This document shows, piece by piece, positions 9,319 to 19,383 of a DNA stretch of 64,000 nucleotides. A model generated the notes under the pieces. The model had not been told where the DNA came from. It made no database searches and saw only the letters and a list, made by a program, of their open reading frames with translations. The stretch is from positions 1,116,001-1,180,000 of the forward strand of contig NZ_CP131599.1 in NCBI RefSeq assembly GCF_030685535.1. The letters run 5' to 3'. Both the position numbers and the translations under genes were made by a program. This stretch comes from Photobacterium leiognathi (GTDB lineage: Bacteria; Pseudomonadota; Gammaproteobacteria; Enterobacterales; Vibrionaceae). The stretch's first letter is position 1; each line of letters opens with the position of its first letter.

Positions 9319-9485
9319 GCTTACCCATTTAATCTTATCTAAGATAATCGTCACGAGCATGTGATTCGATATAAACAATAAACAACTGATTTTAAAAATA
9401 GAAAACTCACATAAACCAGCTGTTTTTATTCTTATCATGCTGTCTTTTTTGGAGTTTTAAAAAGTTAAAACAAAACAGGAAACTA

Positions 9486-10559
9486 ATGAATAATTCAATA
9501 AAAGCTAAGCGCTACGACTACCTGGATAATATTAAGTGGGTGTTGACGATAATTGTGATTTTGTTTCATAGTGCGATGACGGCATACTGGAATGACATCG
9601 GGTATAATTTGCCTCCCGTCAAAGCATCGATGCAATATCAATATTCGATATTAGACACATTTGTGAAAATCAATGTGTCATATTTCATGTCACTATTTTT
9701 CTTTATCTCCGCTTACTTCGTTCTCCCCTCCTTTGAGCATAAAGGGGCTGTAAAGTTTATATTGGATAAACTAAAGCGCCTCGGACTTCCTACTTTAATG
9801 ACCTTACTGGTGATCTTTCCAATCATGTCGACTGAATTTGCCATATCAAACATTAAAGACTTTTTCCTTTCCGGAAATATTGAATTAGGCGTTACCTGGT
9901 ACTGTTGGACCTTGTTCGTGTTTTGCGGGGTATTTACACTCTACTCTCAAATCAGCGCTAGAAATCAAAAAGTTTTCGTTGATAAACCGATCCCTTCATT
10001 TTGGACGATTCTACTGTTTACGATCATTATGATCCCTTTCAATTTCTTTGGCTTGTACCTAATGAAAACGCTAGGTAGTGATTTCTTGGGCTTTCATCTC
10101 CTTAAAAATTTTCCTATGTATATCAGTATGTTTTACTTAGGTATTATGACTTACAAGTACCAATGGCTAGATAAGCTGGAATTGAAACACGCCTTTTATG
10201 GGATCCTTATGTGGATTATAGCGATGTCATTCATCAAGCCGATAGCTTCCGGCTATGGTTTTGATGCAGATATGGTTACTCGTGGATTCACCGTGATAGG
10301 TATGTCGATGTTTCTGCTATATTGCTTCAAAGAGCTATTCAATACCAAGGGGCGATGGAGCTCATTATTGACCCGAACCGCTTTTGCTGCTTACGTTGTG
10401 CAGAATGTCCCAATGAAATTTACCGCAGATTTTTATCAGTCTTTTATGACTCAGACTCCCTTAATAAACTTTGTCGTTATTGCTATTCCTTCGGTGATAG
10501 GCTCTTTTGCGATTGGCTATCTTATTTGTAAGACACCCATCCTAAAACGTATCTTCTGA
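9486..10559 (+). CDS. Acyltransferase 3 family membrane protein
   Basis: Integral membrane acyltransferase of the OpgC/OafA type, which moves acyl groups such as acetyl or succinyl onto extracytoplasmic glycans or lipids. The protein has about ten hydrophobic segments. It begins with the typical YDYLDNIKWVLTIIVILFHSAM, where the His in LFHS is the conserved family residue near position 28. The length of 357 residues is usual. The acceptor cannot be predicted: no glycan locus lies next to it. A hairpin without a T run follows the stop. The GGAAACTA just before the start is a usable ribosome site. Confidence 0.82.
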   Translation: MNNSIKAKRYDYLDNIKWVLTIIVILFHSAMTAYWNDIGYNLPPVKASMQYQYSILDTFVKINVSYFMSLFFFISAYFVLPSFEHKGAVKFILDKLKRLGLPTLMTLLVIFPIMSTEFAISNIKDFFLSGNIELGVTWYCWTLFVFCGVFTLYSQISARNQKVFVDKPIPSFWTILLFTIIMIPFNFFGLYLMKTLGSDFLGFHLLKNFPMYISMFYLGIMTYKYQWLDKLELKHAFYGILMWIIAMSFIKPIASGYGFDADMVTRGFTVIGMSMFLLYCFKELFNTKGRWSSLLTRTAFAAYVVQNVPMKFTADFYQSFMTQTPLINFVVIAIPSVIGSFAIGYLICKTPILKRIF

Positions 10560-10569
10560 AAAACTAAAT

Positions 10570-10602
10570 ATGTGACTCTGTCATCGGGTGACGGAGTCAC
10601 AT
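10570..10602. terminator. Strong hairpin after the acyltransferase gene
   Basis: ATGTGACTCTGTCA and TGACGGAGTCACAT pair over 14 positions with one G-T pair and a four-base loop. No T run follows on either strand, so it may be a Rho-dependent end or an mRNA-stabilising structure. Confidence 0.5.
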
Positions 10603-10707
10603 CAAGTTAGATTTATAACTCATATAACCCACAGTAGCAGTCACAAATACCCCCATCTACACTACATCTCCTTACTTTACACTCTATCCTTAATCGTCTT
10701 GCGATCC

Positions 10708-11238
10708 CTAGGTTTTGTGAATAAAAGAATCGTTCTGATGGTAAATCGTATCCATTTTGCTTGCGTAAGTATTTAACATATCGACGGCTTCAGCAAAGTG
10801 ATATTGCTCGCTGGCATGGTGTGATAGTTCGGTTTCATCAATCGTTAACTGCATATCTTTCTGATACTGAGAGTGATATTCCACCTCTGTAGAAAGCTCA
10901 ATGTTCACATTCGTATCAAAATAGGCGGTTTCTAAACGCATCTTTTCATGCGCTGATAAGGTTTTATTGGCATCAACCACCATTTGCGCTAATTCTTGCT
11001 TAACATCTTTAACTATTTGATCTGTGGCATCGGTGATCGTCAAAATAGGGGTTTCATTATCGTCACCGATGATCGTGACTGTGGTGGTGAGTTGCTCGTC
11101 ATACACTTCCCCTAGCCGAACTTCCCCACTGGCGACATTGACAATATTTTGTGATGTGAGCAAATGGTAAAAAGACTGTCCACCAATAACGATAGCGCCT
11201 GTAATAATTCCTAAGGCTATAATCAATGCGTTCTTCAT
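10708..11238 (-). CDS. Hypothetical membrane-anchored protein
   Basis: I do not recognise this protein. It begins MKNALIIALGIITGAIVIGG, a single N-terminal membrane anchor or uncleaved signal. A mostly polar domain of about 155 residues follows, likely facing the periplasm. That part is rich in Asp/Glu/Thr, with strand-like segments (TTTVTIIGDDNETPILTI) and a helical middle (IVKDVKQELAQMVVDANKTL). There is no Cys or known catalytic motif. I prefer the ATG at 11238 over one six codons earlier because it opens the anchor directly; neither has a good ribosome site. It is monocistronic and convergent with the acyltransferase gene. Confidence 0.6.
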   Translation of the reverse strand: MKNALIIALGIITGAIVIGGQSFYHLLTSQNIVNVASGEVRLGEVYDEQLTTTVTIIGDDNETPILTITDATDQIVKDVKQELAQMVVDANKTLSAHEKMRLETAYFDTNVNIELSTEVEYHSQYQKDMQLTIDETELSHHASEQYHFAEAVDMLNTYASKMDTIYHQNDSFIHKT

Positions 11239-11706
11239 AAACATATCTACTATCAACGAGTTATGTTTTTAATATTATGCTCGAACCAAAACCTTTTTGT
11301 GATTAACCTCACACTATTTTGTTTTATCGCAGTAGCAATAGCTGACGTTTACAAATAAACAAACACTGTATTTTATAAATCCCTATAAAACCAAACAGTT
11401 AAAGTAATTACTCTATAATTGAAAAATACAATTACATATCTCACTGTTTATAAAAGGGAAAAGAAATCCACACCAAAATTGAGCAGAATAAATCACCATG
11501 CTATTACTGGTAGGCATTGATATCTTCTGAATATGCCCCCAAATAATAAGCAATAAACGGGGTAAATAGAAAAGCAAATAGCGATCAAACATCGCTAACC
11601 ATAAAACGCTTATACTCTATATAAACAACGTGTTACGACGTGCGTTGGTTCCTATTTTTTCGTTTTCTTTGTTATCTCCAATATCAAAGAAAATTCGTGG
11701 AAGGAC
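11239..11706. other. Intergenic region before ptrB
   Basis: This 468 bp AT-rich stretch separates a divergent pair. Only very short ORFs occur (for example a ten-codon one near 11501) and none has support. It should contain the promoters of both neighbours, but I cannot place them. Confidence 0.45.
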
Positions 11707-13806
11707 ATGACTGTGAATACAAAAACAACAAACGTGGCTCAAGATCTTCAAGCGCCGATTGCCAAGAAAATCCCCCACACAATGACCATCCATGATGATA
11801 CTCGCATCGACAACTATTATTGGATGCGAGATGACAATCGTGCCGATCCTGAAATCATTGCGCATCTTAACGCTGAAAATGCCTACACTGATGCGGTAAT
11901 GGCGCACACAGAGGCACTACAACAACAGCTATTTGAAGAAATTAAAGGTCGTATCGTTAAAGACGACAACTCAGTACCAGTTAAACAAGGGAACTATTTC
12001 TATTTCAGTGAAGTGACTGGTGATAACGAATATGCCGTATCTGTTCGTGCTGATGACTTTAACGGCACGCATAAAACAGTCTTACTCGATGTCAATGAAC
12101 TCGCTAAAGGTCATGAGTATTATAACGTTTCTAGTATGAGCGTTAGCCAAGACGAGAATCTATTAGCTTATGGCGAAGATACGGTCAGTCGTCGTATTTA
12201 CACCATTAAAGTGAAGAACTTAGCAACGGGTGAATACCTTGCCGATGAAATCACAGGCACCAGTGGTTCTATTGCATGGCAGAACGATAACAAGGCGTTC
12301 TACTACATCAAAAAAGATCCACAAACCCTATTAGGTTATCAGGTTTATCGCCACCAGCTAGGTACTAACCAAGCTGACGATACGCTTATTTTTGAAGAAA
12401 CCGATCCGTCTTTCTACACCTCAATTGGTAAGAGTAAAGATAACGAGTTGGTGTATATCTGGCACTCAAGTACTGAAACCAGTGCGGTATCAATCATTGA
12501 CGCTAATGATCCAAATGCCACTGCAACGCCATTTTTAGAACGTGAAGAGGGCTTGGAATACAGCATTTCTAAATTGGGTCAGCAGTTTTACGTATTGACG
12601 AACTATGAAGCGGTTAACTTCCGTTTAATGAAAGTCGATGCTGATAAGCTGGGCGATAAAACAGAGTGGCAAGATGTGATTGCACCGCAAGAAGGTGTAA
12701 TGCTGGAAGACTACGAGCTATTTGATAACTTTCTTGTTTACCAACAGCGTTCTAATGGCTTAACCCATATTACGGTTCGCCAATTAGATACCAATGAAGA
12801 GCGTGAATTACGCTTTAATGATGAGGCTTTCACCGCTTTCTTCTATGGTAATAAAGAGTTAAATACCAATAAGCTACGTCTTTACTATTCAAGTATGACA
12901 ACGCCAGCCTCTCACTACGATATCAACCTTGATAACAGTGAGTTTACGTTATTAAAGCAAGCTGAAGTGTTAGGTGATTTTAACGCTGATAATTACCAAT
13001 CTGAACGTTTAATGATCTCTGCACGTGACGGTAAATTAGTGCCAGTTTCTTTGGTTTATCGTAAAGATCTATTCAAAAAAGACGGCACCAACCCGTTATA
13101 TCAATACGGTTATGGCTCCTATGGTTCAACTATTGACCCAAGCTTTTCATCATCACGCTTAAGCTTGCTTGATCGTGGTTTTGTTTACGCGATTGCCCAT
13201 ATTCGTGGCTCTGAAATGTTGGGTCGTCCTTGGTATGAAGACGGTAAAAAACTGACCAAGCAAAACACCTTTAATGATTTTATTGATGTGACCAAAGCCC
13301 TTGTTGAGCAAGGCTATGGCGCTAAAGATAAGATCTTTGCCGTTGGCGGCTCTGCAGGTGGTTTATTAATGGGTGCTATTGCCAACCAAGCACCTGAATT
13401 ATATTGCGGTATCGCAGCACAAGTGCCGTTTGTGGATGTGGTAACGACTATGCTTGATGAGTCGATCCCACTGACAACGAACGAATACGATGAATGGGGT
13501 AACCCAAATCAAAAAGAGTACTATGAGTACATGCTAAGTTACTCGCCATACGATAACGTAGGCAAACACGACTATCCAAATATGTTAGTCACAACAGGTT
13601 TGCATGACTCACAAGTACAGTACTTTGAGCCAATGAAATGGGTTGCTAAGCTGCGTGAAATGAAAACGGACAATAACCGTTTGCTGTTTAAAACCGATAT
13701 GGAAGCTAGTCACGGTGGCGCATCCGGTCGCTTTAAAGCACTGCATGAAGATGCTCTAGAATATGCTTTCTTTATCGATCTATTAAATGAAAAAGAGTCT
13801 AAATGA
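11707..13806 (+). CDS. ptrB: Oligopeptidase B
   Basis: Cytoplasmic serine peptidase of the S9A prolyl-oligopeptidase family that cuts short peptides after basic residues. The N-terminal part (to about residue 410) is a seven-bladed propeller that excludes proteins, and begins with the family motif RIDNYYWMRDD. The C-terminal alpha/beta hydrolase has GGSAGGLLMG with the nucleophile near Ser549, an Asp in GLHDSQVQYFEP near 634 and a His in ASHGGASGR near 671. The length of 699 residues is typical. A strong GGAAGGAC ribosome site precedes the ATG. It is monocistronic and intact. Confidence 0.92.
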   Translation: MTVNTKTTNVAQDLQAPIAKKIPHTMTIHDDTRIDNYYWMRDDNRADPEIIAHLNAENAYTDAVMAHTEALQQQLFEEIKGRIVKDDNSVPVKQGNYFYFSEVTGDNEYAVSVRADDFNGTHKTVLLDVNELAKGHEYYNVSSMSVSQDENLLAYGEDTVSRRIYTIKVKNLATGEYLADEITGTSGSIAWQNDNKAFYYIKKDPQTLLGYQVYRHQLGTNQADDTLIFEETDPSFYTSIGKSKDNELVYIWHSSTETSAVSIIDANDPNATATPFLEREEGLEYSISKLGQQFYVLTNYEAVNFRLMKVDADKLGDKTEWQDVIAPQEGVMLEDYELFDNFLVYQQRSNGLTHITVRQLDTNEERELRFNDEAFTAFFYGNKELNTNKLRLYYSSMTTPASHYDINLDNSEFTLLKQAEVLGDFNADNYQSERLMISARDGKLVPVSLVYRKDLFKKDGTNPLYQYGYGSYGSTIDPSFSSSRLSLLDRGFVYAIAHIRGSEMLGRPWYEDGKKLTKQNTFNDFIDVTKALVEQGYGAKDKIFAVGGSAGGLLMGAIANQAPELYCGIAAQVPFVDVVTTMLDESIPLTTNEYDEWGNPNQKEYYEYMLSYSPYDNVGKHDYPNMLVTTGLHDSQVQYFEPMKWVAKLREMKTDNNRLLFKTDMEASHGGASGRFKALHEDALEYAFFIDLLNEKESK

Positions 13807-13849
13807 TTAGTTAATAATCTAAACAAATAGGTTTAATCGCATTAATATC

Positions 13850-13889
13850 ATGGCGTGTTCGAGATTGAAATCATCACCGATCACGCCAT
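13850..13889. terminator. Hairpin between ptrB and glpM
   Basis: ATGGCGTG and CACGCCAT pair around a 24-base loop in the convergent gap between ptrB and glpM. There is no T run on either side, so it is only a weak terminator candidate. Confidence 0.35.
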
Positions 13890-13979
13890 ATTCTCTGCAT
13901 TAATGTATATAAGCTTGAGATTTAGTGTTCATGTCTCCGTTCATGTCACCATTCCCCCTATCTCACACTATTCTCTAAC

Positions 13980-14330
13980 CTAACTCAATGCAGGGCTAAA
14001 CTTTGTCCACCCCATTAGTAACAAACAAGCAAAGAACACCCACACTAATGCTGCCAATGATAGCGTCCAAACTAGCTCATATTTATAACTAAAGTAATAA
14101 ACAGCAATAAGATATGCCGCATAAGGGATTAACGAATAGAGCCCAAATAATGCCGTCATACGCAAATCTGCCATGGTGCGTTCTGTACCGACAATGTAGT
14201 GAGCGATTAAAGCAAAGGTGGGAAATAACGGCACTAAGCCTGAGATATAAAAGCTCTTACTTTTAGAAAGTAACGCAATGAGTAAAACAGCAAAAGCCCC
14301 TAACAAGCACTTGAAAAATAACGCTACCAT
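13980..14330 (-). CDS. glpM: GlpM family membrane protein
   Basis: Small inner-membrane protein of the GlpM family, first described next to glycerol and alginate genes in Pseudomonas; its exact role is unknown. The 116-residue sequence has four hydrophobic segments. It contains the recognisable family stretch ISGLVPLFPTFALIAHYIVG at about residues 29-48. An AAGGAAG ribosome site lies eight bases before the ATG. It is followed, on the same strand and upstream, by a DUF2867 gene 108 bp away, so co-transcription is possible but not shown. No glycerol genes are nearby. Confidence 0.8.
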   Translation of the reverse strand: MVALFFKCLLGAFAVLLIALLSKSKSFYISGLVPLFPTFALIAHYIVGTERTMADLRMTALFGLYSLIPYAAYLIAVYYFSYKYELVWTLSLAALVWVFFACLLLMGWTKFSPALS

Positions 14331-14438
14331 CGATGATCTTCCTTTATCAGATCGCAGTGATCACTTCTTAGATGGCAGCAATTTACCTTAAAATTCAAAA
14401 CAAGAGTTAATAGTAAAGTGTTACACCTTATTAACTGT

Positions 14439-14936
14439 TTAAATACGCTTTGCACGCAATGCTTGAGCAATACAAAACTTAGCTACCAACTTATGAAAAG
14501 GCTTAATGAACGCCATGTATAAACGTCCAGATCGTGTTTTTAAATTCACCAATGTTGAAACCGCATATTCTCTTTCAGAAAGCTTTAATACGGATAACCA
14601 CATATCCATATTTTTCTCATAAGCTGCAGCAACTACCTCCGTTTCCGATACCGATTCAAATACAAGAAAACCAGCTTGTTTACCTGTGGCGATTTGCTCT
14701 TTTGGTAACGACATTTCCGTTGCGCCCGCTGAAAAACCTAGCCACCCCATGATCTTATTTCTTATTTTCATTGCAATAATCACAGGCTTAGGTAGATGGG
14801 CAAAAATCGCATAATACACATCAATAGCATTTAAGTTCTGTTGACTAATATTGACGGAAAAGGAATCACGATAATAGCGACCTTTTTCATTGCCTGAGAT
14901 CCCTGCTGAATTTGGAAAGGTAATTTCTTTGATCAT
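14439..14936 (-). CDS. DUF2867 family protein
   Basis: Uncharacterised cytoplasmic protein of 165 residues, which I assign to the DUF2867 family of lipid-binding-like folds. The evidence is the pattern YRDSFSVNI near residue 22, LPKPVIIAMKIRNKIMGWLG near 48-67 and the C-terminal GRLYMAFIKPFHKLVA with AQALRAKRI. Members often end with this helix holding a conserved KPFH. The ATG at 14936 follows GGGAGAG at good spacing. It lies upstream of glpM on the same strand. No enzyme residues are evident and no function is claimed. Confidence 0.72.
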   Translation of the reverse strand: MIKEITFPNSAGISGNEKGRYYRDSFSVNISQQNLNAIDVYYAIFAHLPKPVIIAMKIRNKIMGWLGFSAGATEMSLPKEQIATGKQAGFLVFESVSETEVVAAAYEKNMDMWLSVLKLSEREYAVSTLVNLKTRSGRLYMAFIKPFHKLVAKFCIAQALRAKRI

Positions 14937-15131
14937 TGTAAGCTCTCCCTGATAAACGTATCTCTACATTAACAAATATTCCATTTCCAGATACTTGGGA
15001 TAAGTGGTGCGAACGCACATTCCTAAATGATATTTACAATTAATCTACATCATCGTTTCTACACTTTTTTCACCTTGGTACTTTTATCCTTTCCAGACTC
15101 TTCAATTCACTGTCTTTATCCAAGGATAACA

Positions 15132-15512
15132 ATGTCAAAACTGACTTTATCAAGGCTATTACTGATCATTGGCTCAATCTTTTTTCTTGGCAGTATGGGT
15201 CTAACATTAAGCCATATCGGAGATCCCCATTACCAAACACACAGCTGGTATCACTTCTTTCGAGAAGCGAGCAGTAACTTGATTTTATTAGTGATGGTTT
15301 ACTTGATTTACTTTGGCTCAGCTGCATGGAGAACACCAACATCGTGGAAAATATTATGTGTGATTTTTGCCGCTTTCTTTTTACCGTATTGGATGGGTGC
15401 GCCTTTTAATGATGCATTGAGTGCGCCACATTTTCGTGCTGCCTTAACGCATACATTACAAGCGGGATTAATGTACAGCTCTCTCTTGATTGCTTATTCA
15501 GAATTTAAATAG
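15132..15512 (+). CDS. Hypothetical four-helix membrane protein
   Basis: Unrecognised small integral membrane protein of 126 residues. Four hydrophobic segments lie at about residues 8-25, 45-62, 70-85 and 103-120, joined by loops with His and aromatic residues (HIGDPHYQTHSWYHFFRE). I take the ATG at 15132 because AAGGA lies five to six bases before it. The frame stays open 35 codons further upstream, but that extension reads like noncoding sequence. It is divergent from the DUF2867 gene. No partner or pathway can be inferred. Confidence 0.6.
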   Translation: MSKLTLSRLLLIIGSIFFLGSMGLTLSHIGDPHYQTHSWYHFFREASSNLILLVMVYLIYFGSAAWRTPTSWKILCVIFAAFFLPYWMGAPFNDALSAPHFRAALTHTLQAGLMYSSLLIAYSEFK

Positions 15513-15820
15513 TTGAGTTTTTGATGATTGAACTTTTCAGAGCAAAAATATTAACCTAATTTGCTAATGCTTTAACTCGTTATACATAGAAATATTCTAT
15601 TCATAAAAACACATAAAACTAAGCTGTGATTTATATTAATAAACAGGATTTCGACAATACTTAATATAATTAAAAACAAAAGTATCAGTTTGTAAATATC
15701 AATCACCTGTTCAGCTTTCATTAATTAAAACACTGTTTAATTTAGATTTTAATATTCCATGGTTATTCCAAAGAGAATATCCATACATAATAAACATGCA
15801 TCTTTATAAGGTTTATCGAA
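15513..15820. other. Intergenic region before the VirK/YbjX gene
   Basis: This 308 bp AT-rich stretch has no ORF. TGTTTAATTTAGATTTT near 15733 faintly resembles a PhoP box (TGTTTA, five bases, then a second half). VirK relatives are PhoP-regulated in Salmonella, but the second half-site here is poor. Confidence 0.35.
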
Positions 15821-16750
15821 ATGTCTATTCAGAGCATAACATCAGGTACGGTGTTTAAGCATGGATCATTTTTATCAAACATGCGTTATTCAGACACCAC
15901 AGGGATTGATAGAATCAGGAAAAAGTTTCGCCTCTATTGCTGGTGTGTTTTATCGCCTAAAGTAACTAATGAATTAATAAGCTGCTTCGATGTTCCATTG
16001 CTTAAAAAATTAATTACGGTACACCCATCTTTTATTGAAAAACCATTAAAACCATACGGTTGCTTGTCATGGGATAAAAACCAAAGAACACGGATGCTGA
16101 AAAAGCATCTGCAATTTATGCTGAACAATTTTTCTTCAAACCTTTTAAATATATACCAGCATAAAGGCTATAAACTTTGGCAAATAACAGATAAGAACGA
16201 CAATATTTACAATATATATCTTGATGCAGGTTACTCACGCGAGGGCTCTATCGGCATTACATTAACGGATAATAACGATACACAGTTGTATTGTATTAGT
16301 TTTACCGTTAACCAGGAGCAAAGCCTTTTACATATTGGTGCTTTACAAGGCCCAGACAGTGATATTGAGAACCGTCAAGCACTTATTAAACAGTTAACCA
16401 AAGGATTGTATGGCTTACGCCCTAAAGCATTAATGGTTGAATTAGTTCTTATTTTTGCGGACTGTTACCAATTAAAAAATATTACTGCCGTTAGCAATAA
16501 AGGTCATATTTACCAAGCACTACGTTATATTGGTTCAAAACGCACTGCTGTTAGTTGTGACTATGATGAGTTATGGCAAGAATATAATGGTATTAAGCAA
16601 AACAAAGAATTATATCAGTTGCCGTTATCACCGAAACGAAAAGACTTAACCCTACTCAATAGAAATAAGCGCAAGCTGTATAAACATCGTTATCAGTGGC
16701 TTGATGAGTTAAAGCCATCACTGCAATTAGCTCTTCAATCATCAAAGTAA
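15821..16750 (+). CDS. VirK/YbjX family protein (DUF535)
   Basis: Cytoplasmic or membrane-associated protein of the VirK/YbjX family. Salmonella and Shigella relatives influence resistance to antimicrobial peptides and late steps of envelope or virulence factor display; the biochemical activity is unknown. Family-like features are WDKNQRTRMLKKHLQFM near residue 84, LLHIGALQGPDSDIENRQALIKQLTKGLYGLRPKALMVE (read in parts) in the middle, and YDELWQEYNG toward the end. The length of 309 residues is normal. It is a lone gene ended by a strong terminator. Its codon use is more AT-rich than the ppsA side, which may only reflect lower expression. Confidence 0.78.
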   Translation: MSIQSITSGTVFKHGSFLSNMRYSDTTGIDRIRKKFRLYCWCVLSPKVTNELISCFDVPLLKKLITVHPSFIEKPLKPYGCLSWDKNQRTRMLKKHLQFMLNNFSSNLLNIYQHKGYKLWQITDKNDNIYNIYLDAGYSREGSIGITLTDNNDTQLYCISFTVNQEQSLLHIGALQGPDSDIENRQALIKQLTKGLYGLRPKALMVELVLIFADCYQLKNITAVSNKGHIYQALRYIGSKRTAVSCDYDELWQEYNGIKQNKELYQLPLSPKRKDLTLLNRNKRKLYKHRYQWLDELKPSLQLALQSSK

Positions 16751-16776
16751 AAAAGAAAACGCTCTACAAAAACAGA

Positions 16777-16803
16777 GGCTCTGAACAAGTCAGAGCCTTT
16801 TTT
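16777..16803. terminator. Terminator after the VirK/YbjX gene
   Basis: GGCTCTGA and TCAGAGCC pair around ACAAG, followed by six T on the plus strand. The convergent ppsA gene ends 31 bp further on. Confidence 0.88.
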
Positions 16804-16833
16804 CAATCTTTTGTTCTAAACCTAGGATGTCTG

Positions 16834-19209
16834 TTAATGGTTGTTATTAACATTTCCTAGCTTTAACCAAGTATCAATCACAGTGTCTGGGTTTAATGAT
16901 ACCGAGCTAATACCTTGATCCATTAACCACTTAGCTAAATCATCATGGTCTGATGGTCCTTGACCACAAATTCCGACGTACTTACCCGCTTTTGTTGCCG
17001 CATCAATCGCCATTTTCAGCATTGCTTTAACCGCAGGGTTACGCTCATCAAAGAGGTGTGCAACATCACCAGAATCACGATCCAAACCAAGCGTTAACTG
17101 AGTCATATCGTTCGAACCAATGGAGAAACCGTCAAAGTACTTTAAGAAATCATCCGCAAGTACGGCATTTGATGGCAGTTCACACATCATGATCACTTTC
17201 AGACCTTGATCACCTCGGCGTAAGTCATTTTTCGCCAGTAACTCAATAACCGATGCAGCTTCACTAGGCGTACGAACAAACGGGATCATAATCTCTACGT
17301 TCTTTAAGCCCATATCATTACGAACACGTTTGATCGCTTGTGTTTCAAGCTCAAAGCAGTCTTCAAACACTGGAGAGATATAACGAGATGCACCACGGAA
17401 ACCTAACATAGGGTTCTCTTCATGTGGCTCGAAACTTTGACCACCAATTAAGTTACTGTACTCATTCGATTTGAAATCAGACATACGTACAATCACACGT
17501 TTTGGCCAGAATGCCGCAGCAATGGTTGAGATGCCTTCCGTCAGTTTACTTACGTAGAAATCAATAGGATCGTTATAACCTTTGATTTTCTCGCTGATCT
17601 GCGCTTTTAACTCGTCACTTTGCGCATCAAAATTAAGTAACGCTTTAGGGTGAATGCCAATCATTTTATTGATGATAAATTCTAAACGCGCTAAACCTAC
17701 GCCTTCATTCGGTAGCTGCGCAAAATCGAATGCGCGCTCAGGGTTCCCCACATTCATCATCACTTTAGTTGGTAGAATTGGTAGTTCATCTACCGATGAG
17801 CGTCGAACTTCATAGTTCAACTCACCTTGATAAACATAACCTGTTTCACCTTCTGCGCATGAAGCAGTAATAACAGCGCCATCGATTAGTACTTCTGTAG
17901 CATTACCACATCCGACAATCGCAGGAATACCTAACTCACGAGCAATAATAGCAGCGTGACATGTACGACCGCCACGGTTAGTAATAATCGCTGAAGCACG
18001 CTTCATCACAGGTTCCCAATCTGGATCTGTCATATCAGTAACAAGGACATCCCCTTCTTGAACCAGTGACATTTGATCAAGTGAATCAACCAAGCGGACT
18101 TTACCGCTACCGATACGTTGACCAATAGCACGACCTTCTAATAACACATCTGCTTTATTATTAAGCTCATAGCGTTCAATTACGTTTTGAGATTCTTGCG
18201 AACATACCGTTTCAGGACGCGCTTGAACAATGTAAAGCTTGCCATCAATACCATCTTTAGCCCACTCAATATCCATCGGACGTTGATAGTGCTTTTCAAT
18301 GATCATTGCTTGTTTTGCAAGCTCTTTAATTTCTTCATCATTAATTGAGAACTGGTGCTGTTCTTCAGCTGAAGTATCAACAATGTCGACTTGCTTACTA
18401 ATTTCTTGGTTATCTGAATAGATCATCTTGATGAGTTTTGAACCAAAGTTCTTTCTTACGATCGGCGCATGTCCAGCTTCAAGCATTGGTTTGTGAACAT
18501 AAAACTCATCAGGGTTTACAGCACCCTGCACTACCATTTCACCTAAACCCCAAGAAGAGGTAATGAACACCACTTGATCAAAACCAGATTCAGTATCAAG
18601 CGTAAACATCACACCAGAGGCTGCTTTATCAGAGCGCACCATGCGTTGAATACCCGCAGACAGTGCAATACCCTTGTGATCAAAACCTTGGTGAACACGG
18701 TAAGAAATGGCGCGATCATTAAACAATGATGCATAAACATGCTTCGTTGCTTCTAAAACAGCATCAACGCCTTTTACATTAAGGAATGTTTCTTGTTGCC
18801 CCGCAAAGGAAGCATCAGGTAAATCTTCTGCGGTTGCAGATGAACGAACCGCTACAGAAAGTGCTTGATTACCATCAATCAATTCAAGGTAATCACGACG
18901 GATGCTCTGTTCTAATTCACGTGGAAACGGCGCATCTAAAATCCAATTACGGATGGTTGAACCTGTTTCACGTAGTGCATCTACATCATTAACATCAAGA
19001 GTACCTAGCAAATCGTAAATACGATTATTCAGCCCTTCATATTCTAAAAACTCATGGAATGCGTGAGAGGTAGTCGCGAATCCGTTAGGAACAGACACTC
19101 CCGCATTTGAAAGGTTTGAAACCATTTCACCAAGCGAGGCATTCTTACCGCCAACTTGGTTCACATCATTCATTGATAACGTATTGAACCAAAGGGTGTG
19201 CTTTTGCAT
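16834..19209 (-). CDS. ppsA: Phosphoenolpyruvate synthase
   Basis: Makes phosphoenolpyruvate from pyruvate, ATP and water for gluconeogenesis in the cytoplasm. The N-terminal ATP-binding domain has [10 protein letters not shown] and [20 protein letters not shown]. The central swivelling domain has the phosphohistidine motif [14 protein letters not shown]. The C-terminal TIM barrel has [16 protein letters not shown] and the catalytic [10 protein letters not shown] start it at the ATG at 19209, which follows GGAGA at seven bases, giving 791 residues as in relatives; a TTG five codons earlier has no support. It is divergent from ppsR, its regulator. A 12 bp perfect palindrome just upstream is a likely LacI/Cra-type operator. 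Confidence 0.95.
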   Translation of the reverse strand: MQKHTLWFNTLSMNDVNQVGGKNASLGEMVSNLSNAGVSVPNGFATTSHAFHEFLEYEGLNNRIYDLLGTLDVNDVDALRETGSTIRNWILDAPFPRELEQSIRRDYLELIDGNQALSVAVRSSATAEDLPDASFAGQQETFLNVKGVDAVLEATKHVYASLFNDRAISYRVHQGFDHKGIALSAGIQRMVRSDKAASGVMFTLDTESGFDQVVFITSSWGLGEMVVQGAVNPDEFYVHKPMLEAGHAPIVRKNFGSKLIKMIYSDNQEISKQVDIVDTSAEEQHQFSINDEEIKELAKQAMIIEKHYQRPMDIEWAKDGIDGKLYIVQARPETVCSQESQNVIERYELNNKADVLLEGRAIGQRIGSGKVRLVDSLDQMSLVQEGDVLVTDMTDPDWEPVMKRASAIITNRGGRTCHAAIIARELGIPAIVGCGNATEVLIDGAVITASCAEGETGYVYQGELNYEVRRSSVDELPILPTKVMMNVGNPERAFDFAQLPNEGVGLARLEFIINKMIGIHPKALLNFDAQSDELKAQISEKIKGYNDPIDFYVSKLTEGISTIAAAFWPKRVIVRMSDFKSNEYSNLIGGQSFEPHEENPMLGFRGASRYISPVFEDCFELETQAIKRVRNDMGLKNVEIMIPFVRTPSEAASVIELLAKNDLRRGDQGLKVIMMCELPSNAVLADDFLKYFDGFSIGSNDMTQLTLGLDRDSGDVAHLFDERNPAVKAMLKMAIDAATKAGKYVGICGQGPSDHDDLAKWLMDQGISSVSLNPDTVIDTWLKLGNVNNNH

Positions 19210-19249
19210 GTGTTTCTCCGACAATAATCAACTACCATGTAAAGAAAAG

Positions 19250-19261
19250 GCAAACGTTTGC
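19250..19261. promoter_or_regulatory. LacI-family-type operator palindrome upstream of ppsA
   Basis: GCAAACGTTTGC is a perfect 12 bp palindrome about 40 bases before the ppsA start. Its central CG step and AAACGTTT core resemble PurR or Cra sites. Cra control of ppsA is known in enterics, so Cra is the favoured inference. Confidence 0.5.
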
Positions 19262-19383
19262 TTTAATCAGCAAAAAAATTTTCACTTTTAAGTCAGGTTG
19301 TGGACTTAGTAGCAAAATATTTGATCACTTTTCTATACCTTAAGCGCATCTTATCTAACTTTATTTCATGATTTAAACTTATT

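Noticed and set aside
10588..10776. Rightward 62-codon frame
   Set aside because: No ribosome site; composition is that of the noncoding gap and it overlaps the end of the leftward hypothetical gene.
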